The translations under genes were made by a program, and so were the position numbers. The notes under the pieces were generated by a model. That model had not been told where the DNA came from. It did not search any database and was given only the letters and a program-made list of their open reading frames with translations. This document shows positions 25,688-34,274 of a DNA stretch of 40,028 nt, piece after piece (within the stretch, counting starts at the first letter, position 1; every line of letters starts with the position of its first letter). Origin of the DNA: WHSV01 sp050694055. Its GTDB lineage: Bacteria > Actinomycetota > CADDZG01 > WHSQ01. The stretch is from NCBI GenBank assembly GCA_050694055.1, contig JBOGWX010000073.1:1-40028 (forward strand). The letters are read 5' to 3'.

Positions 25688-26131
25688 ATGCCCGACATCA
25701 CGTTCACCCCAAAAGAGCAAGAGCGCATAAACACCATCATCGACGAGCTCGATCCCGCGGACCACGAACTCCTCCACCCCTACTACGACTCGCTCGCCGC
25801 GGACGACTGGCAGTTCGTGTGCGACTACGTGAGGGCCAAGATGCGAGCGGTGCTCGAGACCGGGATGCTCATCCGCTCGGTGGCGGAGAAAGCCCGGGCC
25901 ACGAAGTTGGTGGACGAGGAAGCCATTCGCAACAACTTCGTCCGCACCTTGTGGAACTACAACTTCTCGTTCCAGAAAGCTATTGAGGACACTTTCGTCG
26001 AGGTGGCCGGAGGTCACAGAGAATCACCGTTGTGCGTGGCGGTCGAGGCGTTGGTCGAGGTGGCCGAGGATCTGATGTTCGGAACCTTCGAAGACGCGCA
26101 CGAGCAACTGCTGGACGGCGCCGGCACTTAG
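25688..26131 (+). CDS. Acidic helical protein, function unknown
   Basis: Protein of 147 residues, strongly acidic and predicted mostly helical, with no signal peptide or membrane segment. Segments such as TFTPKEQERINTIIDELDPADHELLHPYYDSLAADDW and VRTLWNYNFSFQKAIEDTFVEVAGG look conserved-protein-like but I do not recognise the family. It follows the response regulator by 67 bases on the same strand and is convergent with the sugar kinase. Confidence 0.55.
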   Translation: MPDITFTPKEQERINTIIDELDPADHELLHPYYDSLAADDWQFVCDYVRAKMRAVLETGMLIRSVAEKARATKLVDEEAIRNNFVRTLWNYNFSFQKAIEDTFVEVAGGHRESPLCVAVEALVEVAEDLMFGTFEDAHEQLLDGAGT

Positions 26132-26311
26132 CCACAATCCGCGAGCCGGTCGCGTCAGCATCACCATCCGGTTTTTCGTCTCGCCATCCATCGCTATGCA
26201 GGAAAGTGCTCGGTGCTGACCAAACCCCGGATCGAGTTCCGCCGGCGGACGCATCGCCGGATCAGGTTGCGCCGCCGGTTGGTTCTGCCCGTCCCGCGGG
26301 TGGCTCCGGGG
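26132..26311. other. Intergenic stretch between convergent genes
   Basis: This 180-base gap separates the acidic-protein gene from the sugar kinase stop codon. Short open frames cross it but none has a ribosome site or family similarity. I see no strong terminator. Confidence 0.4.
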
Positions 26312-27187
26312 CTAGGTTTCCGCACGATCGTCACCGCGGTCATCGGTGGGCGGCAGGCCGCCTCGCTGTCCGAGTATCGACTCGGCCGCCCCGATCGCGT
26401 TCGCAAGTGCTTCGGCTCCGGGACGGTTACGGCCGAGTGCGTCGACCAGACCTCCCGCGAACGCGTCGCCCGCGCCGACTGCGTCCACGATCTTCACCGG
26501 TCGTGCCGGCTGCGACCAAGTCTCACCCGAACGGTGCCACAAGCTCGCGCCCTGCGCACCGCGCGTCACCGCAACCCATTGCAGATCTGGTGCGTAGCCA
26601 AACAGCGAGACCGGGTCGGCCGAGGCCTTCAGCAAGCGTGCGAGTTCAGCTAGCTCCTCATCGCCAACCTTGACCACAGTGGCGGCTCGCAGACAGCGAC
26701 CGATCGTCTCGAGATGGACGTCGGGGGGCCGAAGGTTGACGTCGAATACCCTCATCGCGAAGTCGCCCTCGTCCAGGAGCCGAAAGAGTGCGGCACGCGC
26801 CACCGTGGCACGCCCGATGAGACTCCCGTAGCACACCACGTCGGCGGCGGGAATACGCCTGAGTTCGAGCGCGTCCCAGGAGGCCGGCCTGTGGATGTGA
26901 AAGCTGTGTCCCCCGTTGTGCAGGCGAACGCTCACCGACCCCGTGGGCAGAAGCGGGTCGGACTCCACCGCGGCTTGGGAGATCGAGTAACGGCGGAGGA
27001 CGTCGCGAATTTCCGCGGCATCCGGATCGGCGCCCAGGCGGGTGGCGAGCGTCACCCCCCAACCTCGATGCGCCAGGTGCGCCGCGAGGTGAAGCGGAGA
27101 GCCGGCCACGACCCTGCGGTCGGGATAGATATCGATGACCGACTCGCCGAACGACAACGCCGTCAGACCTGGAACTGGTGGCCTCAT
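26312..27187 (-). CDS. PfkB-family sugar kinase (fructokinase/ribokinase-like)
   Basis: Cytoplasmic kinase of 291 residues. The N-terminal strand LSFGESVIDIYP, the glycine/sugar-binding GSPLHLAAHLAHRGW, LPTGSVSVRL, and the C-terminal PfkB signature DAVGAGDAFAGG with the catalytic Asp are present. The anion-hole region VTRGAQGASLW also fits. The sugar cannot be told; the order of motifs resembles fructokinases. I chose the ATG at 27187 because GGGGGAAGAG lies upstream; a GTG at 27226 is possible. Confidence 0.85.
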   Translation of the reverse strand: MRPPVPGLTALSFGESVIDIYPDRRVVAGSPLHLAAHLAHRGWGVTLATRLGADPDAAEIRDVLRRYSISQAAVESDPLLPTGSVSVRLHNGGHSFHIHRPASWDALELRRIPAADVVCYGSLIGRATVARAALFRLLDEGDFAMRVFDVNLRPPDVHLETIGRCLRAATVVKVGDEELAELARLLKASADPVSLFGYAPDLQWVAVTRGAQGASLWHRSGETWSQPARPVKIVDAVGAGDAFAGGLVDALGRNRPGAEALANAIGAAESILGQRGGLPPTDDRGDDRAET

Positions 27188-27261
27188 GGGCTGATTCTCT
27201 TCCCCCGGGACGTCGGTTGTGATCACTCCATAGCCATGGGTATCTGCTAGCGTGAACTCCT

Positions 27262-27395
27262 ACTCCGAAGGGGAGTATCCCCAACAGCGGCATCGTCACT
27301 ACGGTCGACTTGTTGCAACACGGCCCGGTGCCGCCGGCCTCGACGGGCGGGAAAGACCTTCGGCTGTCGGGTCGATGACTGCATAGCCGGAGGTC
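27262..27395 (+). ncRNA. yybP-ykoY manganese riboswitch
   Basis: The leader of the TerC gene carries the conserved blocks of the yybP-ykoY (Mn2+) riboswitch: AAGGGGAGTATCCC near 27269-27281, CATCGTCACTACGG near 27291-27304, and GGGAAAGACCTTCGGC near 27349-27364, with GC-rich helices between. The ribosome site GGAGG is near its 3' end, 10 bases before the ATG. In known cases Mn2+ binding turns on expression of a Mn exporter such as MntP or TerC/Alx. Edges are approximate. Confidence 0.85.
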
Positions 27396-27403
27396 TCGAG
27401 TAA

Positions 27404-28393
27404 ATGGATGTGCCAACCTGGGGCTGGGTCGCCTTCGTCGCTTTCATCATTGCGATGCTTGCGATCGACCTCTTCCTACACCGCGACCATCACGCCGTGT
27501 CCGTCAAGGAGGCGGCCGTTTGGAGCTTGGTGTGGATCGTCATGGGCACGAGCTTCGGGGGCATCATCTGGTGGCTGGAGGGCTCAACTCTCGCGACCGA
27601 GTACATCACCGGTTACCTGATCGAGAAGAGTTTGTCGGTCGACAACATCTTCGTCTTCGCTCTGATCCTCAGCTACTTCTCGGTGCCCCTCAAATTCCAG
27701 CACAACGTGCTGTTCTGGGGGATCTTCGGGGCCCTGGTCTTCCGCGCGATCTTCATCTTCGCGGGCGTGGCCCTGCTCGAGCGTTTCCACTGGATGATCT
27801 ACGTCTTCGGCCTCTTCCTGGTCGTCACGGGCATCCGCATGTTCCTCCACCAGGACGAGGAGATACACCCGGAGCGAAACCCCGTCCTCAAGGGCCTGCG
27901 CAGATTCCTACCGATCTCGAATGACTACGACGAAGCCAGATTCTTCACCATCCAGAACGGCAAGCGGATGGCTACTCCGCTCCTCGCCGTGCTCGTCGTG
28001 ATCGAGACGACCGACATCATCTTCGCGGTCGACTCCATCCCCGCGATTCTGGCCGTCACGCGCGATCAGTTCATCGTGTTTTCTTCGAACGCCTTCGCGA
28101 TCCTCGGACTTCGAGCCCTGTACTTCCTGCTGGCGGGCATCATGAACCGCTTCGTCTACCTCAAGCCGGGCCTCGCCTTCGTGCTCGTCTACGTCGGTGT
28201 CAAGATGCTGATCACAGACTTCTACGAGATCCCGACGCTGGTCTCCCTCGGAGTCATCGCAGTCACGCTCACGGTGGCGATCGTCGCATCCCTGCGGGCG
28301 ACCACCGCCGAGGAGCGGCAGCAACTCGCCGGCGAGAAGATGGAGGAGGACGAAGCTCCCTCCGAGCCCGAGAGGGAAAGCCGCACCGTCTAG
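27404..28393 (+). CDS. TerC-family membrane protein (probable Mn2+ exporter)
   Basis: Integral membrane protein of 329 residues, seven to nine hydrophobic segments. Typical TerC/Alx motifs are LFLHRDHHAVSVKEA, EKSLSVDNIFVFALI, and VVIETTDIIFAVDSIPAILAVTRDQFIVFSSN, with acidic residues in the membrane. The C-terminal tail is acidic. The presence of a manganese riboswitch in its leader supports a role in Mn2+ export rather than tellurium resistance as such. It ends two bases before the convergent VapC gene. Confidence 0.93.
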   Translation: MDVPTWGWVAFVAFIIAMLAIDLFLHRDHHAVSVKEAAVWSLVWIVMGTSFGGIIWWLEGSTLATEYITGYLIEKSLSVDNIFVFALILSYFSVPLKFQHNVLFWGIFGALVFRAIFIFAGVALLERFHWMIYVFGLFLVVTGIRMFLHQDEEIHPERNPVLKGLRRFLPISNDYDEARFFTIQNGKRMATPLLAVLVVIETTDIIFAVDSIPAILAVTRDQFIVFSSNAFAILGLRALYFLLAGIMNRFVYLKPGLAFVLVYVGVKMLITDFYEIPTLVSLGVIAVTLTVAIVASLRATTAEERQQLAGEKMEEDEAPSEPERESRTV

Positions 28394-28395
28394 TG

Positions 28396-28794
28396 CTACG
28401 CGGGAGCGAACACGCTCAGGCCTAGTTCTCGGGCGGCCGCCGACATACGCCGGTCGTAAGTCACCAAGTGGAGGTCGTCGCCCGCAAGCAACGAAGCAGC
28501 CGCAAGGTGAATCGCGTCAAGCGTTCGCAGCTCCTCCGAGCCGATGATTGCAGCGCGCTGAAGCACCTCCTCGTCTAGATGAATCAGGTCGACGTCGGCC
28601 AGCAGGCTCCTCGCACCATCCACCGCCTTCTCTCCATGGGGGCGAACCGCGCGCACGACTTCGACCTGGGCGAGGACGCATGAGATTCGAATCGGCCTGT
28701 CGCCCAGGAATTCCTGGAGCGCAACGCTCTCGGGCTCCTCGATAACAAGTTTGACCAAGGCAGAGGAGTCGAGGTAGAGCGCGTTAGCGCTCAT
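28396..28794 (-). CDS. PIN-domain toxin, VapC-like
   Basis: Ribonuclease-like PIN domain of 132 residues. Acidic site residues are Asp9 (LYLDSSALVKL), Glu45, Asp93 (LDAIHLAAA) and Asp114 (VTYDRRM), all as in active VapC toxins, which cut tRNA or other RNA. The ATG at 28794 overlaps the end of the antitoxin gene by 11 bases; the longer frame upstream lies over the antitoxin gene. Confidence 0.9.
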   Translation of the reverse strand: MSANALYLDSSALVKLVIEEPESVALQEFLGDRPIRISCVLAQVEVVRAVRPHGEKAVDGARSLLADVDLIHLDEEVLQRAAIIGSEELRTLDAIHLAAASLLAGDDLHLVTYDRRMSAAARELGLSVFAPA

Positions 28795-29056
28795 CAATGC
28801 GGAGTCGCTCGAGTATCTCGCTGGCGCGGGGCACGCCCTCGGTCGGAGGCAGCGGTTTGTGTTCGAGGAGGTCGCCCTTTCCCCGCGTGAGACGACCCTC
28901 GGCGGCAAGCCGGTCGACCATCGAACCCTTCGGAATGGGCGTCAGCAAAGCTACGGGCCGGCCCCTGTTGTGAACCTCGATGGTCTCGCCCGCCTGGACC
29001 CGTCGGAGCCACTCGCTGGCGTGCTGCCTGAGCTCTCGAACTCCGATAACCCTCAT
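28784..29056 (-). CDS. Phd/VapB-type antitoxin
   Basis: Protein of 90 residues with the Phd/YefM DNA-binding N-terminus (RVIGVRELRQHASEWLRRVQ, then GETIEVHNRGRPVALLTP) and a charged C-terminus that should wrap the toxin. It precedes and overlaps the toxin gene. Its start codon lies inside a perfect palindrome, so it very likely represses its own promoter. No ribosome site precedes the ATG; the transcript may be leaderless. Confidence 0.9.
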   Translation of the reverse strand: MRVIGVRELRQHASEWLRRVQAGETIEVHNRGRPVALLTPIPKGSMVDRLAAEGRLTRGKGDLLEHKPLPPTEGVPRASEILERLRIDER

Positions 29057-29079
29057 GTGCTACATAGTAGCACATGAGG
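29051..29079 (-). promoter_or_regulatory. Palindromic operator/promoter of toxin-antitoxin pair
   Basis: A perfect 13-bp inverted repeat (CCTCATGTGCTAC and complement, 3-base centre) covers the antitoxin start codon. On the minus strand its middle contains TGCTACTAT, an extended -10 box at 29072-29064, and the A of the ATG lies 7 bases further on. Promoter, operator and start codon therefore coincide. Confidence 0.7.
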
Positions 29080-29145
29080 CTCCGACCGCGCGTGGGACCC
29101 GGGTCGGTGCCGCTAACTCTTGTTTTCGGCGGTGCTCCGATCCCG

Positions 29146-30132
29146 TCACACGTCGCCGGCGGGAGCGGAAGCCGGCTCGTGCTCGAAGCGGGGACGCAGC
29201 CGTCGCACCAGCAGCACCACGATCAGCGCCAGTATCGCGATCGGCAACAGCACGCCGGAGGCGACGATGACGGCCGACACCACTCCCATGAAGCCGTCGA
29301 CCGCGTCGTCCCAGGCCCGCCCGAGCGTCCCGGCCTTCTCGGGCCCCTCCGGCTTGGGTGCGCCTGCCTCGGTCACGTCGATCGCAAGGGTGGAGAACGA
29401 AGTCTGATCCTCGAGCACCCGCAGACGCCCCCGCATGCGCTCGATATTCTCTTGCACGCGCTCGAGCTGGTTCTGGACGCGGATGGTGTCACCGATGGTG
29501 GTCGCCTCGTCCATCAGGTTGAGCAACACCCTCTCGGCCGACCTGGCGTTGCGCACACGCGCCTCGAGGTCCACGAACTCGTCCGTAACGTCTTGGGTGT
29601 CGACGTACTGGCTCTCGACGCGTCCGATGTCTCTGAGCTCGGTAAGAGCGTCCTCGAATCGGTCCGATGGGATACGAATGATGACCGTGCCGCGGCCTTC
29701 ACCCGAGTCGTCGATGGCGGTCGACTTGACGATTCCTCGCAGACGAGTGGCTAGGAAATAGACGTCGTCGACCGCGTCGTCGAAGGCGTTGCGTTCGACC
29801 CTGAGCTCCACCTGGCCGTTCTTGATGACCTTGGGCGAGCCGAAGACGCCGTCGGCGGCGGTGAGATCGACCTGGAAGGACCCCAGCCCGCCCGGACCGG
29901 ACGACCCCTCCCGCGGCGCCGAAAGAAAGGCGGTTCGACTACCGCCCTCGTCCTCGGAATAGCCCGCGCCCGATCCGGAACCCTGGGATTCCGCCGTGGA
30001 CTCATGGTCTGCGCCGCCGGCCGCGTCGCTCGAGCCCTCGCCGTCCGAGCCGGCGCATGCTCCCAGCACCAGGCACAGGACCACGCCCCCGGTCGCGGCC
30101 ATCCCGCGCGCCTTACCTCGCAACCCGACCAT
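29146..30132 (-). CDS. DUF4349-domain lipoprotein
   Basis: Envelope protein of 328 residues. A lipoprotein signal ends in VLGAC, followed by a Gly/Ser-rich stretch. The DUF4349 domain covers about 95-310: VIKNGQVELRVERNAFDDAV, VIIRIPSDRFEDALTELRDIG, VTDEFVDLEARVRNARSAERVL, a coiled-coil-like middle and SFSTLAIDV. One membrane helix (VLLPIAILALIVVLLV) follows near the C-terminus. Function of the family is unknown. The ATG at 30132 has GAGGAGG 7 bases ahead; the ATG at 30138 is closer to it. It is last in the minus-strand run that begins with the two-component system. Confidence 0.82.
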   Translation of the reverse strand: MVGLRGKARGMAATGGVVLCLVLGACAGSDGEGSSDAAGGADHESTAESQGSGSGAGYSEDEGGSRTAFLSAPREGSSGPGGLGSFQVDLTAADGVFGSPKVIKNGQVELRVERNAFDDAVDDVYFLATRLRGIVKSTAIDDSGEGRGTVIIRIPSDRFEDALTELRDIGRVESQYVDTQDVTDEFVDLEARVRNARSAERVLLNLMDEATTIGDTIRVQNQLERVQENIERMRGRLRVLEDQTSFSTLAIDVTEAGAPKPEGPEKAGTLGRAWDDAVDGFMGVVSAVIVASGVLLPIAILALIVVLLVRRLRPRFEHEPASAPAGDV

Positions 30133-30220
30133 CACCATTCCTCCTCGCTCGCTCGTCACTCGCTCGTGTGGCTTCGACGGCGCGAGGCCGGCTAAAGGTT
30201 CCCGGCGAGCGATGGTCGCT

Positions 30221-30478
30221 TCAGATGAAGACCTCATCCAGATAGCACCAGCGCCAGTTCTCACCCGGCTGCGCGCTCTGGATCAGAGGATGACCGGCGG
30301 CCTGGAAGTGCTGGGAGGCGTGCTTGTTCTTCGAGGAATCGCAACAGCCGACGTGCCCGCACGTGAGGCACATGCGTAGATGCACCCACGAATCACCCAT
30401 CTGAAGGCACTCCTCGCACCCCTCGGAGCTGGGGGTCACATCGCGTATCTGGTCGGTGTGCGTGCACTCGGTTGCCAT
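30221..30478 (-). CDS. UBP-type zinc finger protein
   Basis: Small protein of 85 residues that is one ZnF-UBP domain: CTHTDQI, GCEECLQMGDSWVHLRMCLTCGHVGCCDSS, KHASQHFQAAGHPLIQS, WRWCYLDEVF. In eukaryotes this fold binds the ubiquitin C-terminus; actinobacterial stand-alone copies have no assigned role. AGGAGG stands 8 bases before the ATG. It lies 52 bases after the YjbQ gene on the same strand. Confidence 0.88.
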   Translation of the reverse strand: MATECTHTDQIRDVTPSSEGCEECLQMGDSWVHLRMCLTCGHVGCCDSSKNKHASQHFQAAGHPLIQSAQPGENWRWCYLDEVFI

Positions 30479-30530
30479 GGGGAAAGCCTCCTGTGATCTC
30501 GTCGCGCGCGGCAACCGACGTTGCGCCGAG

Positions 30531-30977
30531 CTATTCCCCGAAGACGTGGAAGAGGAGCTTTCGCTCCTTCGGCTCGTCGAGCTCGACGAAGATGAGGCGT
30601 TGCCACTCCCCCAGCAGAGGTTCACCGGCCGCAACGGGAATCGCGTGAGAGGTTCCGCCGAGAATCATCTGCGTCACGTGCGACCAGCCGTTCGCCCGTT
30701 CGTTGGGCTGGAGGTTCTGCGTGCGGATCTCGAGATCGTCGTGCGCGAAGTATCCGTCCGCCGGTATGAGACGAATCAGGTGCCGGCGCAGGTCGTCGAA
30801 CGCGCCGTCCTCACATTCATTGATGATGAGTCCACAGGTCGTGTGTCTGCAGTAAACGACTGCGCATCCCTCGGTAACCGACGCATCCTTGATGGCTCGT
30901 TGCAGCTCCTCGGTCACATCCACGAAGCCGGCTCGCTTAGCGGCGACGATCACCGACTCGGTTGTCTTGCTCTTCAC
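30531..30977 (-). CDS. YjbQ/UPF0047 family protein
   Basis: Protein of 148 residues in the UPF0047 family, for which thiamine-phosphate synthase-like activity has been reported in some members. Conserved parts are VVYCRHTTCGLIINECED, NERANGWSHVTQMILGGTSHAIPV, and GEWQRLIFVELDEPKERKL. I use the GTG at 30977, which has AGGAGG 9 bases ahead; the upstream frame belongs to the preceding gene. It starts 13 bases after the DUF4153 gene. Confidence 0.88.
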   Translation of the reverse strand: MKSKTTESVIVAAKRAGFVDVTEELQRAIKDASVTEGCAVVYCRHTTCGLIINECEDGAFDDLRRHLIRLIPADGYFAHDDLEIRTQNLQPNERANGWSHVTQMILGGTSHAIPVAAGEPLLGEWQRLIFVELDEPKERKLLFHVFGE

Positions 30978-30990
30978 GGGTTGCAGCCTC

Positions 30991-32484
30991 CTAGCGATAG
31001 GGACAGGTCTGGAGCGCGTTCGCGCTCTCCGGCGTGTTGCTGAAGACCTCGCGTGCCGCGTCGCGCGCAAGGTTGAACGACCACAAAGACTCCGGTTCCG
31101 TCAGCCCGGCGCGCAGGTCCACGAGGGCACAGGTCCTCTCGGGCTCGGGTAGTGTCGCGAGGACCGGCACTGCATCGGGGCTCAGCGCCCTCAGGTAGGA
31201 GGTGTCTATCTTGCCCGTGAGCTCGAAGCGCGCCACGTTGCGGCTTGCAATCAGAGCGTCCGGACGAAGGAGCGTAAAGACGAGCACGGCCAGCGCCGAG
31301 AACACGACCACGACGCGTGGCATCCAGCGAGCGTTCGTGGCGAGCGCCGCGGTTGCGACGATGACGAACAATCCCACCATCCACAGGATGGTCGCGTGCA
31401 CGGCGAGGCGCAGTCGGGTGAAGCCGTAGACCTCTTCGTAGAGAGACAGTCGTTTGAGCGCGCTCGCCAGCACCACCATAGTGAGCACCACGAGTATTCC
31501 GCCCAGGAGCTCGAGCACCAAGGTGTCATGCATGCCTTCGCGTCGTGCATAGCGAGCGAGAGACGCGAGCACCAGAAGCGTGAGCGCCGCGACCACAAGG
31601 AGCTGAAAGAAACCGGAGCGCGCGTACTGTGCGTAAGTAAGCCCAGAGGTTTCGAGCACGTGTTCCCGGCCCCCGAAGAGCACGGCGACCTGAACGGCCA
31701 CGAAAACGACGAACAACGCATCGAGCATGATCAGGGCCGTGACCCACTCGGTGCGGCCCAGCCGTCTCCTGTTGCGCTCGCCGAGTTCCGCGCCGACCCG
31801 CGCCGTCCATGAGATGGGGCCGCCATCACCGACGTTCAGCGCGGGCGCAAAGCTAGCCAGAGCCGCCGCGAAGACGGCGACCGAGCCCGCAAGCACGAGC
31901 CTGGCGGGGAGCAGGCCGTAGGAGATGTCGGGCACCTCCAGAGCGCGGCCGGCGAGCTGGGCGAAGGCCTCGTCGGCGGAGACGAAAAGCGCTCCGAAGA
32001 CGACGAGCAAGACGCTTCCGAGAAGCAGGCCGCGCATGAGAGCAAACGCGCCCGGTGCACTCTCGCGCACGGGCCTGCGGTGGTGCACGCGCACCAGCCA
32101 CGCAAGCGCTCCCGGTGCACGCCACCCGATTGCCGTGAGTCCCAGGAGCACCTCGGTCCAGGTGCGGCCGGGTGCCACGGCGAGCGACGCCAGGCCCACC
32201 GCGCAGGCAAGGTTGACGACGAGCTGCCACTGAGCCGAGGTGTGAACGGCGGTCGCGACGAGCGCAAGGCTCAACCCGGAGAAGACCAGTAGGTGCCGCG
32301 AGACTTGCCGCCGCCATGCAACCGCGACCGCCGCGGCGACCGCCCCCGCGGTGAGCAACCAATTGAGTCCGGGCTGGAGCCCTACGAGCAATGCCCCCGC
32401 GACGCCACCGGCGGTCACCGCCGCCGTGACTACCGGTAGGGGGGCCGAGGGCGTGCCGGTCCGTTCTCTCGTCGCGACGCTCAC
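30991..32484 (-). CDS. DUF4153/DUF4173-type multi-pass membrane protein
   Basis: Membrane protein of about 497 residues with roughly a dozen hydrophobic segments and a soluble C-terminus (about 410-497). Features such as LLVVFGALFVSADEAFAQL and RTEWVTALIMLDALFVVFVAVQ, GREHVLETSGLTYAQYARSGFFQLLVVA match the DUF4153/DUF4173 family, which is often coded beside two-component systems. The GTG start overlaps the kinase stop (GTGA), so the two are translated together. It may be a target or sensory partner of the kinase; this is inference. Confidence 0.8.
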   Translation of the reverse strand: MSVATRERTGTPSAPLPVVTAAVTAGGVAGALLVGLQPGLNWLLTAGAVAAAVAVAWRRQVSRHLLVFSGLSLALVATAVHTSAQWQLVVNLACAVGLASLAVAPGRTWTEVLLGLTAIGWRAPGALAWLVRVHHRRPVRESAPGAFALMRGLLLGSVLLVVFGALFVSADEAFAQLAGRALEVPDISYGLLPARLVLAGSVAVFAAALASFAPALNVGDGGPISWTARVGAELGERNRRRLGRTEWVTALIMLDALFVVFVAVQVAVLFGGREHVLETSGLTYAQYARSGFFQLLVVAALTLLVLASLARYARREGMHDTLVLELLGGILVVLTMVVLASALKRLSLYEEVYGFTRLRLAVHATILWMVGLFVIVATAALATNARWMPRVVVVFSALAVLVFTLLRPDALIASRNVARFELTGKIDTSYLRALSPDAVPVLATLPEPERTCALVDLRAGLTEPESLWSFNLARDAAREVFSNTPESANALQTCPYR

Positions 32485-33491
32485 CGGCCACCGCCGGGCA
32501 GGGCGACGACCATGCGACATCCGTGTGGCTCGCGCGCCTCGGCGTGGATGTCGCCGCCGTGCATATCGACGATCCACTTGGCGATCGCGAGGCCCAGTCC
32601 GGTACCTCCGTCGCTCGAGGTACGCGCGTGGTCGGAGCGGTAGAAGCGCTCGAACACGCGGCTCGCCTCTTCGGAGGGAATACCGGGACCCTCGTCGGAG
32701 ACTTCGATCACGACTCCTCCGCCGTCCGCTCGAGCAACAACCTCTACGATCCCACCTGAGGTCGAGTGCCGGAGTGCGTTCTGCACGACGTTCGTCACGA
32801 CCTGATGCACTCGTTCCGCATCACCGACCACCACCAGATCGTTTGGTTCCACCGTCAGCTTTAGCTCGACCTTCATGTCGTCCCCGAGCGCAAGGCTCGA
32901 TTCACGCATGGTCTGTTGAAGCACCGGCTTCACGGTGAAAGGTTGGCGCTCGAAGGGAACAGTGCCCGACTCGAGACGTGACAGGTCGAGCAGTTGCTCG
33001 ACGAGACGGCTCAAGCGTTGAGTCTGGCTCAGCATGGTCTGGAGCGTGCCTTGGTCGGCGGGGACGACACCATCGACGATGTTTTCCAGAGTCGCCTGCA
33101 GCACCGCCAGAGGAGTGCGTAGCTCGTGGCTGACGTTGGCGATGAGATCCTTCCGCATGCGATCGACCTCGGCCAGCTCCGTGGCCATGCGATTGAAGGC
33201 GCGGGCGAGCTCGCCGACTTCGTCGCGCGACGAATCGGTGACTCGCCGGTCGTATTCGCCGCGTGCCATCGCGCGCGTCGCCGATGCCATGTCTCGCAAC
33301 GGCGAGGTCATGCCGCGCGCCAGCAACTGGATCATGCCGAGCGACAGCAGTCCGGCTACGGCACCACAGACGATGAGGGGGAGGCCGAACCACGTGCCGA
33401 CGATGACCACGAACACGGTGACCGCCACTGCGGCCACGATGACGATCCCAAGCTTGATCTTCAGCGAGCCGAAACGGTCGAGCGGCCGCAT
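32481..33491 (-). CDS. Membrane sensor histidine kinase
   Basis: Kinase of 336 residues. Two membrane segments (about 13-33 and 37-57) are joined by only a few residues, so there is no outside sensor domain. HAMP (58-112), HisKA with His122 (SHELRTP), and an HATPase domain with NVVQNALRHS, DEGPGIP and GGTGLGLAI follow. It starts 32 bases after its response regulator and overlaps the membrane protein gene. Such short-loop kinases often sense the membrane or a membrane partner. Confidence 0.94.
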   Translation of the reverse strand: MRPLDRFGSLKIKLGIVIVAAVAVTVFVVIVGTWFGLPLIVCGAVAGLLSLGMIQLLARGMTSPLRDMASATRAMARGEYDRRVTDSSRDEVGELARAFNRMATELAEVDRMRKDLIANVSHELRTPLAVLQATLENIVDGVVPADQGTLQTMLSQTQRLSRLVEQLLDLSRLESGTVPFERQPFTVKPVLQQTMRESSLALGDDMKVELKLTVEPNDLVVVGDAERVHQVVTNVVQNALRHSTSGGIVEVVARADGGGVVIEVSDEGPGIPSEEASRVFERFYRSDHARTSSDGGTGLGLAIAKWIVDMHGGDIHAEAREPHGCRMVVALPGGGR

Positions 33492-33523
33492 CTAAGACCT
33501 CATTCGTTTCCTGCCGGTTTGGG

Positions 33524-34195
33524 TCACTTGACGACCCCGGTCGCGTACCCAACTCCATGCACCGTCCGGATGACCTCACTGCCGAGCTTGCGACGCAGCG
33601 CCGCCACGTGACTGTCGACCGTCCGGGCGCCGAAGCCATCCTGATAGCCCCAGACATCGGCCAGGATCTGCTCGCGTGAGAAGACCACGTCGGGACGCGA
33701 TGCAAGCCGGTACAGCAAGTCGAACTCGGTTGGGGTCAGGTGAATCTCTTCATCGCTTCGCCGAACCTGTCGCGTTGCGGGGTCGAGTTCGACGTCGGCC
33801 GCGTTGACCTTCTTTTCAGTGGAGTACTGCGACCGTTCGACCCGGCGCAGCAGCGCCTTTACGCGCGCCACCATCTCGCGGGGGCTGAACGGCTTGGTCA
33901 TGTAATCGTCGGCGCCCACTCCCAAGCCCACCAGGAGGTCGGTCTCGGTATCGAGCGCGGTCAACATGAGCACCGGGACGGGTCGCTCGCGCTGGATCCG
34001 CCGGCAGACCTCGAGTCCGTCGATGCCCGGCAACATGACGTCGAGGATCACGAGGTCGGGCGTCAGCCTCTCGACCTGATCGACTCCCGAGGGCCCGTCG
34101 GCCGCAGTGATCACGTCGTAGCCCTCGCCGCGCAGACGAACCGCGACCGCGGTGGAGATTGCTTCCTCGTCCTCGATGACCACGATGCTCACCAT
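33524..34195 (-). CDS. OmpR-family response regulator
   Basis: DNA-binding regulator of 223 residues. The receiver domain has the acidic pair at Glu8-Asp9, phosphoacceptor Asp52 (LVILDVMLPG) and Lys in YMTKPFSP. The C-terminal winged helix has LTPTEFDLLYRLASRP, REQILADVWGY and RTVDSHVAALRRKLG. It leads the operon that continues with the kinase and DUF4153 gene. There is no ribosome site before the ATG, and TAGACT 6 bases upstream could be a -10 box for a leaderless mRNA. Confidence 0.95.
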   Translation of the reverse strand: MVSIVVIEDEEAISTAVAVRLRGEGYDVITAADGPSGVDQVERLTPDLVILDVMLPGIDGLEVCRRIQRERPVPVLMLTALDTETDLLVGLGVGADDYMTKPFSPREMVARVKALLRRVERSQYSTEKKVNAADVELDPATRQVRRSDEEIHLTPTEFDLLYRLASRPDVVFSREQILADVWGYQDGFGARTVDSHVAALRRKLGSEVIRTVHGVGYATGVVK

Positions 34196-34274
34196 GGGAT
34201 GAGTCTAGAGACCCGATGTCGTGCCGAGCTGCGCGAAATGTCGAGATTGTGTGAAGCCCGACTCGGCGCCCTCG

